NCBI RefSeq assembly: GCF_002726155.1
Contig: NZ_PBSH01000016.1
Coordinates: forward strand, 40,579 to 104,578
Reading direction: 5' to 3'
Length of the DNA stretch: 64,000 bases
DNA from: Alcanivorax sp.
GTDB taxonomy: Bacteria; Pseudomonadota; Gammaproteobacteria; Pseudomonadales; Alcanivoracaceae
Shown here one piece after another: positions 56,196-63,753 of this stretch; position 1 is the stretch's first letter, and each line of letters begins with the position of its first letter. The notes beneath the pieces were generated by a model. It saw nothing but the letters and a program-made list of their open reading frames with translations. It made no database searches and was not told the DNA's origin. The position numbers and the translations under genes were made by a program.

Positions 56196-56210
56196 CGGCG
56201 GCTCAATGAC

Positions 56211-56257
56211 GCGGCAAGGAGCGGCCAACGCAAACGCCCGCTCCCACCGCTTGCCGC
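56211..56257 (+). terminator. Hairpin between hydrolase and fumarase
   Basis: GCGGCAAG (56211-56218) pairs with CTTGCCGC (56250-56257), and GAGCGG with CCGCTC inside. It is 15 bases after the hydrolase stop. There is no T tract, so termination would be weak or Rho-assisted. Confidence 0.5.
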
Positions 56258-56338
56258 AGTCTTCGCGCTCCGGGTTTTCGCCCCCTTGATACTCTGCGCT
56301 ATACTACGCGCCCCTATTTTCCCAGCAGGAGTAATCCC

Positions 56339-57847
56339 ATGACGGTGATTCGCCAGGATGACCTGATTCAGAGCGTGGCAGATGCCTTGCAGTACATCTC
56401 GTACTACCACCCGGTGGATTTCATCCGCGCGGTGAAAGAAGCCTACGAGAAGGAAGAGAGCAAGGCCGCCAAAGACGCCATGGCACAGATCCTGGTCAAC
56501 TCCCGCATGGCCGCCATGGGTCGTCGCCCGATTTGCCAGGACACCGGCATCGTGACCGTGTTCGCCAAGGTGGGCATGAATGTCACTATTGATGGCGACA
56601 TGAGCCTGGACGACATGATCAACGAAGGGGTGCGTCGCGCCTACAACCACCCGGACAACGTCCTGCGTGCCTCGGTGCTGGCGGACCCGGACGGCAAGCG
56701 TGCCAACACCAAGGACAACACTCCGGCGGTGATCAATTACTCCATCGTCCCCGGCGACACCCTGGAAATCGACGTGGCGGCCAAAGGCGGCGGTTCCGAA
56801 GCGAAATCCAAGTTCGCCATGCTCAACCCGTCCGATTCCGTGGTGGACTGGGTGCTGGAACAGATTCCCAAAATGGGCGCCGGCTGGTGTCCGCCGGGCA
56901 TGCTCGGCATCGGCATTGGCGGCACCGCCGAGAAAGCCATGCTGATCGCCAAAGAATCCCTCATGGACCCCATCGACATCCATGAGCTGCAGGCTCGTGG
57001 CGCCCAGACCCGCTCTGAAGAGCTGCGTCTGGAGCTGTTCGAGAAAGTGAACGCGCTGGGTGTGGGCGCCCAGGGCCTGGGTGGCCTGACCACCGTGCTG
57101 GACGTGAAAGTGGTGGATTACCCTACCCACGCGGCCAACAAGCCGGTAGCCCTGATTCCCAACTGTGCGGCCACCCGTCACGCCCACTTCATTCTGGATG
57201 GCTCCGGCCCGGCCGACCTGAAAGCGCCGGATCTGGAAGAATGGCCGGACATTGCCTGGGGCAACGACGAAGGTGCCAAGCGCGTGAACCTGGACACCGT
57301 GACCCCGGAAGAAGTGCAGACCTGGGAACCGGGCGACACCTTGCTGTTGTCCGGCAAGCTGCTCACTGGCCGTGATGCCGCCCACAAGCGCATGGTGGAC
57401 ATGATCTCCAAGGGCGAAAAACTGCCCGTGGACTTCACCAACCGGTTTATCTACTACGTGGGCCCGGTGGATCCCGTTCGGGAAGAAGTGGTTGGCCCCG
57501 CAGGCCCCACCACAGCCACCCGCATGGACAAGTTCACCCGCACCATGCTGGAAGAAACCGGCCTTATCGGTATGGTCGGCAAGGCTGAACGTGGCGACAC
57601 CGCCATCGAAGCCATCAAGGACAACAAGGCCGTGTACCTGATGGCGGTGGGCGGCGCCGCCTACCTGGTCTCCAAAGCCATCCGCAAATCCCGCGTGGCA
57701 GCCTTTGAAGACCTGGGCATGGAAGCCATCTACGAATTCGAAGTGGAAGATATGCCCGTCACCGTGGCAGTAGATTCCACCGGCGAATCCGTACATAAAA
57801 CCGGCCCGGTGATCTGGAAACAGAAGATCGCCGAAAAGAGCGCGTAG
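56339..57847 (+). CDS. Fumarate hydratase, class I (Fe-S)
   Basis: 502 aa, full length for the dimeric 4Fe-4S fumarases (FumA/FumB type). Interconverts fumarate and malate in the TCA cycle. The three cluster cysteines are visible in RRPICQDTG, AGWCPPGMLG and IPNCAATRHAHF. The C-terminal beta domain begins about residue 320 (LLLSGKLLTGRDAAHKRM) and includes YYVGPVDPV and GPAGPTTATRMDKF. The AGGAG ribosome site stands before ATG 56339. A strong terminator follows. Confidence 0.96.
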   Translation: MTVIRQDDLIQSVADALQYISYYHPVDFIRAVKEAYEKEESKAAKDAMAQILVNSRMAAMGRRPICQDTGIVTVFAKVGMNVTIDGDMSLDDMINEGVRRAYNHPDNVLRASVLADPDGKRANTKDNTPAVINYSIVPGDTLEIDVAAKGGGSEAKSKFAMLNPSDSVVDWVLEQIPKMGAGWCPPGMLGIGIGGTAEKAMLIAKESLMDPIDIHELQARGAQTRSEELRLELFEKVNALGVGAQGLGGLTTVLDVKVVDYPTHAANKPVALIPNCAATRHAHFILDGSGPADLKAPDLEEWPDIAWGNDEGAKRVNLDTVTPEEVQTWEPGDTLLLSGKLLTGRDAAHKRMVDMISKGEKLPVDFTNRFIYYVGPVDPVREEVVGPAGPTTATRMDKFTRTMLEETGLIGMVGKAERGDTAIEAIKDNKAVYLMAVGGAAYLVSKAIRKSRVAAFEDLGMEAIYEFEVEDMPVTVAVDSTGESVHKTGPVIWKQKIAEKSA

Positions 57848-57860
57848 TACGTACTACAAG

Positions 57861-57908
57861 CTCGCCCACCAAAAAGCCGCGCCAACGCGCGGCTTTTTGG
57901 TGGGCGAG
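57861..57908 (+). terminator. Terminator of the fumarase gene
   Basis: Perfect 22-bp stem (57861-57882 with 57887-57908) around a CAAC loop, with GC core AGCCGCGC and A5/T5 tracts within the arms. It starts 13 bases after the stop and should work in both directions. Confidence 0.9.
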
Positions 57909-57913
57909 CGGCT

Positions 57914-57941
57914 GCAACACGCCTCACGCCTCACGCAACAC
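57914..57941 (+). repeat. Heptad array GCnnCAC behind the fumarase terminator
   Basis: GCAACAC-GCCTCAC-GCCTCAC-GCAACAC: four 7-mers in register with the consensus GCnnCAC, the same unit as in the repeat at 28745. It sits directly after the terminator hairpin. Confidence 0.75.
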
Positions 57942-58386
57942 GAAAAACCCAAACCGTCAAAACAACCCGCGCTTTTTTGTAGGAGTTCCTCTCGAGGGAC
58001 GAACCCCGCGCCAGATAACCTGACAAACCTTGCAATCACCCCTCCAAACTTAACGTTCTCACCAGCCTGATTCTCCCGCTCTGAATTCCCTTTTTTACCC
58101 GCGCGCAAGTTGAATATGTAGGATATGGCTTACAGATCTTTGTAAGTTGCTGAGATAAAGTGAATTTTCAGAAAAGCGGATGCAAGAAAAATCCGAGTAA
58201 AAATTCCTGTTCAACACGCAAGTGCAAGAAAAGTCCGTTGAGAGCGAATCCTGCCAGCGGGGTAAATCACTGATTGGGTGATGGTTTTATATGGTTGTTG
58301 AGCAGGGTCGAATCGGGGATATACAGCAAAGTGATATATCGCATCTGCAATTAAATACGCTGTTAAGCTAAATTAGAGAGGGTGAT
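57942..58386. other. Gene-free region entering the accessory segment
   Basis: 445 bases. The first part contains a REP-like palindrome (GTTCCTCTCGAGGGACGAAC near 57982). From about 58100 the DNA is AT-rich and unlike the earlier neighbours. I see no gene or clear RNA. It holds the promoter of the small lipoprotein. Confidence 0.5.
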
Positions 58387-58881
58387 GTGAAGTATTTTAA
58401 AGCAACTAGTATTTTGTTCGCTTACTGTGTCATAGCTTTGTCTGGCTGCGCCAGTGTCCCGCACAGCGCCAATTCAGCGTTATCGGAAGAGAAAGTAAGG
58501 GTTTTTATTCATAAAATTAGTAATGACATGGAGCGTATGGATATAAAAGAATTCGCGAGTAATTACTCTACGAATTTTGTCTACGAGGATAATGTAAGCA
58601 CCTCACATTCAATCCGTTGGGGCTACAAACAGTACCTTCAGTATGCTGCAAATCTCATGGGTCGAGCCTCAAAGGTTGAGTCAAAAACAGCTATAAAGAA
58701 TATATCTATTAAGGGGGATAGTTCGGCCTCGGTTGAAATTCAGCAAACTACCCGGGTCACTTTCCAAGGAAAGACACAAGAAATCCGATCAATACAGAGA
58801 TCAAAAATAATTCAAAAAAATGGCAAATTACTTATTCTACATATCAAAATGCTGGAAGACTTGGGGCATGAGGTGCTTTGA
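58387..58881 (+). CDS. Hypothetical lipoprotein, possible SnoaL/NTF2-like fold
   Basis: 164 aa from GTG 58387. The lipobox IALSGC (Cys21) marks it as a lipoprotein. The mature part is Lys/Ser-rich with FIHKISNDMERMDIKEFASNYSTNFVYED, SVEIQQTTRVTFQGKTQEI and a final LLILHIKML strand, a plan like NTF2/SnoaL domains, but the call is weak. It is clearly more AT-rich than the chromosomal genes to the left, with many AAA and ATA codons, which suggests recent gain. Followed 8 bases later by an attC-like palindrome. Confidence 0.65.
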   Translation: MKYFKATSILFAYCVIALSGCASVPHSANSALSEEKVRVFIHKISNDMERMDIKEFASNYSTNFVYEDNVSTSHSIRWGYKQYLQYAANLMGRASKVESKTAIKNISIKGDSSASVEIQQTTRVTFQGKTQEIRSIQRSKIIQKNGKLLILHIKMLEDLGHEVL

Positions 58882-58889
58882 ATAAAAAA

Positions 58890-58937
58890 GCTTAACAGGG
58901 CGCTGCTGCAAACAAGTGGCAGAGCGCGGCGTTGAGG
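58890..58937 (+). other. attC-like imperfect palindrome 1
   Basis: Starts GCTTAAC, which fits the attC box RYYYAAC, and ends GTTGAGG, close to GTTRRRY. Between them GCGCT-G-CTGC pairs with GCAG-AGCGC, leaving one bulged base, the pattern of attC extrahelical bases. It sits between two small same-strand genes: 8 bases after a stop and 5 before a start. No integrase gene is in the window, so the call is tentative. Confidence 0.35.
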
Positions 58938-58942
58938 TTTAA

Positions 58943-59326
58943 GTGATTAGGGGCCTTCGATCTGACCGAGCGTACGTTAAGGTTTTCAGGGACCGGATGA
59001 CTCTTGAAAGTCTCGATGTTGGTGGGCGTCCGTACGAGGTATTGCCGGTCCTGCCATTTACTACCCGCCGTCTTTTGGTCGGGCAGTTTGATGTGGCGGA
59101 GCATTGTCTGCAGCAAGGTTTGAAGCGGCTTGGCGAAAATGCATGGCTGAAACCTGGGTCGGAGCTCATAGTCCAGCCTATGGAAATGACAGACGGAGGT
59201 CTCAGCCAGGTGGAAGAACGTGTGATCATGGACATGGCATACGGTGCCGGGGCCAAACGTGTATTGCTGTGGGTGGGCGGAGAGCTTTCCAGGCAAGAGG
59301 CCTTGAATAAGCTTGAGGCTTTATAA
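58943..59326 (+). CDS. Stand-alone MreB-domain-I-like protein, 127 aa
   Basis: From GTG 58943. The sequence follows the first actin subdomain of MreB: RAYVKVFRDRMTLESL fits the opening beta hairpin, FTTRRLLVGQFDVAEHCLQQGL the DGVIADFEVTEKML helix, and ELIVQPMEMTDGGLSQVEERVIMDMAYGAGAKRVLLW the VPxGxTxVERRAIRESAxGAGAREVxLIEEP segment. Missing are the Mg/phosphate motifs (DLGTANT, DIGGGTT) and domain II, so it cannot bind ATP like an actin. A partial-actin partner or decoy for a filament protein is possible. Alignment is by eye. It lies between two attC-like sites. Confidence 0.6.
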   Translation: MIRGLRSDRAYVKVFRDRMTLESLDVGGRPYEVLPVLPFTTRRLLVGQFDVAEHCLQQGLKRLGENAWLKPGSELIVQPMEMTDGGLSQVEERVIMDMAYGAGAKRVLLWVGGELSRQEALNKLEAL

Positions 59327-59381
59327 CGAGCCAGTGAAGCAGCGGAGGCCAGCGGCGTAGCTTGCTCATACATAGGGGGTT

Positions 59382-59936
59382 GTGGTGCATATTTGTGAGG
59401 CTGATAGATTGATTCTGCGGCGGTTGTCCCTTGATGACGTTCCCGCGTTGGCCGAAATTCTCAGCGACCCTGATGTGATGAAATACTCGGTTCGAGGTGT
59501 TTGTGATGAGGCCGCCACACTCAAGTTTATCGAGTGGTGTTTGGCTTGTTACGAATCACATGGCGTTGGTCCATGGGCTCTCATCGATAAGACATCTTCT
59601 GAACTGATCGGCTTCTGCGGTGTTGGGCCAGAATGGGTCGATGATGTCGAGGAAGTTAATCTTGGCTATCGGCTGGCCAGTCGCTATTGGAATAAAGGGT
59701 TGGCATCTGAAGCGGTCAGATCTGTCCTTGACTATGTTTTCGGTAAGCGCCTGTTCCATTCAGTGGTCGTTATCATAGAGCCCGAGCATGTGGCATCGCT
59801 TAAGGTTGCTGAGAAGGCAGGGTTTTCTCGCTTCGATGCCGTGGAATTTCATGGTCGGCCTGTAAGGTTATACCGATTGACCTCGGCGCAATGGGGAGCA
59901 TCGCATAACAATGCCATGCATGTGACAAGGGCATGA
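59382..59936 (+). CDS. GNAT-family N-acetyltransferase (RimJ/RimL type)
   Basis: 184 aa from GTG 59382. Strand 1 ADRLILRRLSLDDVPALAEILSDPDVMKYS, WALIDKTSSELIGFCGVGPE, the acetyl-CoA loop LASRYWNKGLASEAVRSVLDY (variant of Q/RxxGxG/A) and AEKAGFSRFDAVEFHG complete the fold. Substrate could be a ribosomal protein, an amino acid or a drug. The last residues SHNNAMHVTRA are encoded inside the attC-like palindrome at 59903-59960, as is often seen when cassette genes run into their attC site. Confidence 0.88.
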   Translation: MVHICEADRLILRRLSLDDVPALAEILSDPDVMKYSVRGVCDEAATLKFIEWCLACYESHGVGPWALIDKTSSELIGFCGVGPEWVDDVEEVNLGYRLASRYWNKGLASEAVRSVLDYVFGKRLFHSVVVIIEPEHVASLKVAEKAGFSRFDAVEFHGRPVRLYRLTSAQWGASHNNAMHVTRA

Positions 59937-59960
59937 TGGCGGGCAAACTCCTTGTTGTGC
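59903..59960 (+). other. attC-like imperfect palindrome 3
   Basis: GCATAACAA (59903-59911) pairs with TTGTTGTGC (59952-59960) with one G-U pair, and TGCCATGC pairs with GCATGATGGC inside, leaving bulged bases. This resembles the folded attC of integron cassettes. The outer boxes do not fit RYYYAAC/GTTRRRY fully. A weaker third candidate lies at about 59324-59387. Confidence 0.35.
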
Positions 59961-60193
59961 CTGCAATTAGAAGTTCAGGCTCAGATGCCCTCCCGAATTT
60001 CAAACTCTACCATGGCTATTTCTGCACTTCATAATCCGGTGCACCACTCTTCTCCTGCTGGTGCCCATGTCAGGCATTAAAGATCCCGAGGGTAAGGCCT
60101 CGCATCGTACATATGAGGAAAATATGAAAGAGCTAACCCAATATACGCGTGTATTTCCACCGATAACGCGCTGTCACCACGTGGGGTAAATGA

Positions 60194-60673
60194 GTGAGAT
60201 CTGTATTTCTATTCGTTGCTTTGTTGTCTGTATGTCTTCCTGTGTCAGCTAATTCCTTATGTGAGCCTGAGGATGAATTGGTTTTTTCATGTGAAATCGG
60301 AAGCAAAACTGTTTCAGTATGCAGGACTGAAAAGGGCCGGGTTGAGTATGTATACGGGGCTGGTGACAAAGGCGAATTAGAACTGAACTCACCACTCTTC
60401 AGTAGCGCGGCTTGCCCAGGTGGTGGGATAAGCCGATTGAGGTTCAGGAACGGAAACTATAGCTACATCGTTTACGATGTCATGTGCCATTCAGGCGGAA
60501 TGGGCGAGAACCAGCGGAGCAAGTCAGATTTCGCCGGACTTGTCGTGCTGAACCAAAGTGACGTCGTTTTCAATAAAACGTGCACCTCCTTTGAGGATGA
60601 AGTGTTTGGCGTTAATTCGGGTATTCTTCCTGAAAGCGTTGAAAAAGAGGACTTTGATTATAGTATCCCGTAA
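60194..60673 (+). CDS. Hypothetical secreted protein, 159 aa
   Basis: From GTG 60194. Signal peptide RSVFLFVALLSVCLPVSA, cut before NSLCEPE. The mature part has five or six cysteines (LCEPED, FSCEIG, VCRTEKG, ACPGG, MCHSG, TCTSF) that could form disulfides, and beta-strand-like stretches (GRVEYVYGAGDKGELEL; RLRFRNGNYSYIVYDVM). Uncharacterised relatives with the CEIGxKxVSVC pattern occur in proteobacteria; the function is unknown. Base composition is intermediate. No other gene lies within 230 bases upstream. Confidence 0.7.
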   Translation: MRSVFLFVALLSVCLPVSANSLCEPEDELVFSCEIGSKTVSVCRTEKGRVEYVYGAGDKGELELNSPLFSSAACPGGGISRLRFRNGNYSYIVYDVMCHSGGMGENQRSKSDFAGLVVLNQSDVVFNKTCTSFEDEVFGVNSGILPESVEKEDFDYSIP

Positions 60674-60741
60674 TGCGGGAACGCTTCTTGAGAGTGACGT
60701 CAAATCAGGTTTTCTTGTTGCCTAGTGCCTCAAGTTCACTA

Positions 60742-60782
60742 TAGAAAGAGCAATCAGGTTAACTCGTTAACGTCTTCCTGGA
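60742..60782 (+). repeat. Intergenic GTTAAC-repeat, copy 1
   Basis: A 41-base segment starting TAGAAAGAGC, with GTTAAC-TC-GTTAAC in the middle and TCTTCCTGGA at the end. About 32 of 41 bases match the copy at 61662-61702. It lies about 140 bases before the FMN reductase gene. Confidence 0.7.
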
Positions 60783-60925
60783 CTCACTCAAGAACAAATC
60801 CTGATGCGATGTCAGGTGTTGCCTCATGCCTCAGGAGGATTCTGACAAGAGTTGGCGCCTGAGTTCGGGTTTTAGCGAGCGGGAGAGGCTCATCCCCGAT
60901 GATCCAACTGACGGAGGTGATATCA

Positions 60926-61585
60926 ATGAAATTCCTGATTTTTTTGGGCACGGTTCGCGATAGTACTCCGCCTAAGCCTGCTCGCTTGGGTGAGAGGGTG
61001 GCGAAGGCGTGCGTTGAATGCCTCAATGCCCGATATGGGGAGCATGAGGTGGAGCTGGTTGATGCGCTGGATTATCCCATGGAGACAGTGTTTAAACCGC
61101 ATTTTTCCTACCCGAAAAGCAAAGCGCCGCCGGCACTCAATACGTTGGCTGAAAAAATTGCCTCTGCCGATGGCTACATCATGGTCAGCCCGGAATACAA
61201 CCACTCCATGAGCCCTGCATTGGCGAATTTGCTCAACCACTTTGGCAGTTCGTTGTTTTCCTATAAGCCCAGCGCAATTGTTACCTATTCGGCCGGCCAG
61301 TGGGGAGGGATGCGCGCGGCTGTCGGTATGCGCACGTTTCTCTCGGAACTGGGCTGTCTCCCTGTTTCTGCGATGGTGCATGTGCCCAAGGCACAAGACG
61401 TTTTCGCCGCAGATGGAGCGCTACAGGCGGGTGAGGATAAGGTGTCCTGGTTTGATTATTTGGGGCGAACGTTCAACCAGCTGCTCTGGTGGGCTCAAGC
61501 CGCGAAAGCGCATGCTGATGAGGTCGATCCGCACAAGATGGTCCGGGATTTCAAGACCACGCCTGCCGAGCGAAATGCGCCCTAG
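60926..61585 (+). CDS. NAD(P)H-dependent FMN reductase
   Basis: 219 aa flavodoxin-like protein. Phosphate loop FLGTVRDSTPPKPARLGERV, flavin-contact block MVSPEYNHSMSPALANLLNHFG and the SAGQWGGMRAAVGMRTFLSELG segment, all typical of NADPH-dependent FMN reductases / ChrR-like quinone reductases. The ATG at 60926 has GGAGG 8 bases ahead; an upstream ATG in frame is not needed. Likely cytosolic, with a role in flavin or quinone reduction. Base composition is normal for the chromosome. Confidence 0.9.
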   Translation: MKFLIFLGTVRDSTPPKPARLGERVAKACVECLNARYGEHEVELVDALDYPMETVFKPHFSYPKSKAPPALNTLAEKIASADGYIMVSPEYNHSMSPALANLLNHFGSSLFSYKPSAIVTYSAGQWGGMRAAVGMRTFLSELGCLPVSAMVHVPKAQDVFAADGALQAGEDKVSWFDYLGRTFNQLLWWAQAAKAHADEVDPHKMVRDFKTTPAERNAP

Positions 61586-61661
61586 TGTTTTTCGGCATGG
61601 GTGTAGGGAAGCGGCAAGTGAGGGGCAAAGAGTGTTCTTGCCTCGCGCGTCAAATCCAATG

Positions 61662-61702
61662 TAGAAAGGGCAGCAGGGTTAACCCGTTAACGCTTTCCCG
61701 GA
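61662..61702 (+). repeat. Intergenic GTTAAC-repeat, copy 2
   Basis: Second copy of the 60742 element: TAGAAAGGGC, GTTAAC-CC-GTTAAC, CTTTCCCGGA. It ends 9 bases before the ATG of the next gene. A shortened third copy (GTAAACGCTTTCCTGG, about 62115-62130) precedes the DUF2164 remnant. Confidence 0.7.
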
Positions 61703-61711
61703 CCAAATCCA

Positions 61712-62113
61712 ATGACTGCTGATTTTCAGCCTCTCTGGCTTAAAGCAATCTTCCTCCTTGGCGTCAGCCTGCTATTCACTCACGAACTGGATGCAATGAC
61801 CCACAGCGAATGGCGTGTGCTGCCCGTGACCAGTTGGCTGGCGCCGGGGCTGGGCCGTATGGTGTTTGTGACGTTGCATGTGCCGATCTTTGCGTTGGTG
61901 TTGGGTTGGCTGACCAGCAGGTTGCCGAAGCGGGCGGCGCAGGGGCAGTTCTGGGTGTCGGTATTTCTGGTGGTTCATGCTGGTTTGCATGTGGCCTTTA
62001 GTGGGCAGCCACACTATACCTTTGAGGGCATTCTCTCGAATACACTGATTTTTGGCGCTGCGCTGTGTGGTGTTGCTTATCTTTGGGGGCGTTACTGGAT
62101 GAGTAGAGACTAG
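61712..62113 (+). CDS. DUF6713-like small membrane protein
   Basis: 133 aa with four predicted spans (WLKAIFLLGVSLLFTHELDAM; LGRMVFVTLHVPIFALVLGWL; FWVSVFLVVHAGLHVAF; NTLIFGAALCGVAYLWG). The HELDAMTHSEWRVLP block resembles DUF6713 proteins. His and Glu near the membrane (HELDA, HAGLH) could bind a metal. Function unknown. Ribosome site is weak; the GTTAAC repeat lies just upstream. Confidence 0.75.
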   Translation: MTADFQPLWLKAIFLLGVSLLFTHELDAMTHSEWRVLPVTSWLAPGLGRMVFVTLHVPIFALVLGWLTSRLPKRAAQGQFWVSVFLVVHAGLHVAFSGQPHYTFEGILSNTLIFGAALCGVAYLWGRYWMSRD

Positions 62114-62143
62114 AGTAAACGCTTTCCTGGTCGAGGTCGGTGT

Positions 62144-62630
62144 ATGCCCGCCATTAAAGAGGGCCAGAGGTCGTGGCCAGGGTGGAGCCGCCGCTCCAGC
62201 AGGATATCGGCGGGTTCGAGGCGGAGTTTCTGATTGATTTCTTTGCCAAAGAACTGGGACCACATTTCTATAATCTGGGGAACCTCTGAATAACTCCTTG
62301 CATGCTCAGCGTGACCTTAAGCGTGCAGCTGTTGTGCCTTGTCTCGACAGACAGGGTGGTTCCCTTTCTTAGAGGCAAGGCGCAGCAGATGTGCGCTTAA
62401 GGCCGCGCCCTCCGGGTCTTCCAGGCTGCCCCGCACTTGTTGTTGCACTTTTTCGATGGATGGACATACACCTTCAAAAGCGCGCCTAGATTGCGAACCA
62501 GCCTGAAAGACTGAGCATGCAAGGAGTTATTCAGAGGTTCCCTGGGTTTGTTTGATGCTCAGCAGGACTCACCGAGAAGATGGACGAGGTAGAGTATGTG
62601 ATGCAAGAACTTGAGAAGCCGGAAGAGTAG
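62144..62630 (+). pseudogene. DUF2164 gene broken by a MITE and two frame shifts
   Basis: Three frames together give a DUF2164-like protein: MPAIKE at 62144; then, one frame over, EVVARVE...DIGGFEAEFLIDFFAKELGPHFYNLG up to 62280; after the inserted element GLFDAQQD, and in a third frame LTEKMDEVEYVMQELEKPEE to the stop at 62628-62630. Removing the element plus one CTGG copy restores HFYNLGLFDAQ in frame exactly. Shifts near 62165 and 62567 show the gene was disabled elsewhere too. DUF2164 is a small uncharacterised family. Confidence 0.85.
62279..62541. mobile_element. 263-bp MITE with perfect 31-bp terminal inverted repeats
   Basis: The ends GGAACCTCTGAATAACTCCT... (62279-62309) and their exact complement (62511-62541) match over 31 bp. 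CTGG at 62275-62278 and again at 62542-62545 is a 4-bp target duplication. The GGAACCTCTGAA-type terminus and 4-bp duplication suit IS5-type elements. There is no transposase; on the minus strand an open frame of about 60 codons without start (SRRAFEGVCPSIEKVQQQV...) ends next to the left repeat and may be a remnant of the parent's gene. Confidence 0.93.
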
Positions 62631-62811
62631 ACGTAATACGGTGGAGTCAACGCTCGCACAGGAGGGCGCTTTTGGGTCGGATAGGTCAGGTCAGAGGGGC
62701 GTTGCACACAGCCCCTCAGGAACTTTCCTTCTCTTGTGACCTCCCATCACAAAGGTTGGCGCTGAATTATTGGTTAGCCATGCATTCATTTTCCCTGAGG
62801 TGCTTTCTGTC

Positions 62812-63597
62812 ATGTCCCGAACCCTGTTGAAAACCTTTCCGCTTCTTGCTGCTATTTTGTTTCTTGGAGGTACTGCCATGGCTGATACAGCCCCGCAAGA
62901 CGCGTCTGCTGGCGCGGAACCGCCCAAACCCAAGGTCATTATCTTTGATGTGAACGAAACGCTGCTGGACCTGGAGTCCATGCGCTCATCGGTTGGCGAG
63001 GCGCTGGGAGGCAGGGAAGAGCTGTTGCCACTGTGGTTCTCGACCATGCTGCATAACTCTCTGGTCACCACGGTGACTGGGGAATATCACGACTTTGGCC
63101 AGATTGGTGTCGCCTCGTTGTTAATGGTGGCGAAAAACAACGATATTCCTTTGAGTGAGGAAAAGGCGAAAGACGCCATTGTGTCCACCATTCTCAGCCT
63201 GCCACCGCATCCTGACGTGAAGCCGGGCCTGACGGCGCTGAGCGAGCAGGGCTTCAAGATTGTCAGCCTGACTAACTCGTCCAACAACGGGGTGAAGACC
63301 CAGTTTGAAAATGCCGGCCTGACGGATTTCTTTGATGCGCGCTACAGCATCGAGGATATCAAGGTGTACAAGCCGGACTTGCGAGCCTATGAGTGGGTAC
63401 TCAAGCAGTTGGGAGTGAAGCCAGAAGAAGCCTTGATGGTGGCGGCCCATGGTTGGGATGTGGCCGGTGCAAAAGAGGCGGGCTTGCAGACGGCCTTTGT
63501 GGACCGCCCCGGTAAGGCACTGTATCCGCTGGCGAAGAAGCCGGATTACGTGATCAAGGATATTGGTGAGCTGGCGGATATCATGAAAGCGAAGTAG
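62812..63597 (+). CDS. Haloacid dehalogenase type II-like protein, probably exported
   Basis: 261 aa from ATG 62812: signal peptide MSRTLLKTFPLLAAILFLGG with cut at AMA-DTA. The HAD core has nucleophile Asp in VIIFDVNETLLDLE, motif II SLTNSSNNGV, the Lys of IEDIKVYKPD and motif IV VAAHGWDVAGAKEAG; TMLHNSLVTTVTGEYHDF is the cap. 2-Haloacid dehalogenases remove halogen from haloacetate-like acids. An internal ATG at 62878 has a perfect GGAGG 7 bases before it and would give a cytosolic form (MADTAPQDA). Substrate unproven. A terminator follows. Confidence 0.88.
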   Translation: MSRTLLKTFPLLAAILFLGGTAMADTAPQDASAGAEPPKPKVIIFDVNETLLDLESMRSSVGEALGGREELLPLWFSTMLHNSLVTTVTGEYHDFGQIGVASLLMVAKNNDIPLSEEKAKDAIVSTILSLPPHPDVKPGLTALSEQGFKIVSLTNSSNNGVKTQFENAGLTDFFDARYSIEDIKVYKPDLRAYEWVLKQLGVKPEEALMVAAHGWDVAGAKEAGLQTAFVDRPGKALYPLAKKPDYVIKDIGELADIMKAK

Positions 63598-63633
63598 GCG
63601 CTGCTGAAATACATTGCAGGCGGTACAAGATGA

Positions 63634-63669
63634 CCCCGGATCCGGGTTCCCCGGTCCGGGGTTTTCTTT
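63634..63669 (+). terminator. Terminator of the dehalogenase gene
   Basis: CCCCGGA (63634-63640) pairs with TCCGGGG (63655-63661), followed by TTTTCTTT. It is 37 bases after the stop codon. Confidence 0.85.
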
Positions 63670-63753
63670 GTCTGGATCAATGCGGGGCAGGGCCGTGAAG
63701 TGTCTGGCCTGATGGCTAGCCGGGTATTTGCCAAGGCCTGCTGTCTCAGGAAG

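Noticed and set aside
56156..57796. 546-codon open frame on the minus strand opposite the fumarase gene
   Set aside because: His/Gly/Val-rich nonsense typical of the complement of a GC-rich gene; the plus strand encodes a complete class I fumarase.
60757..60773. GTTAAC repeats considered as integron attC cores
   Set aside because: GTTAACG does not fit GTTRRRY, and there is no stem with bulged bases around it; treated as a separate intergenic repeat.
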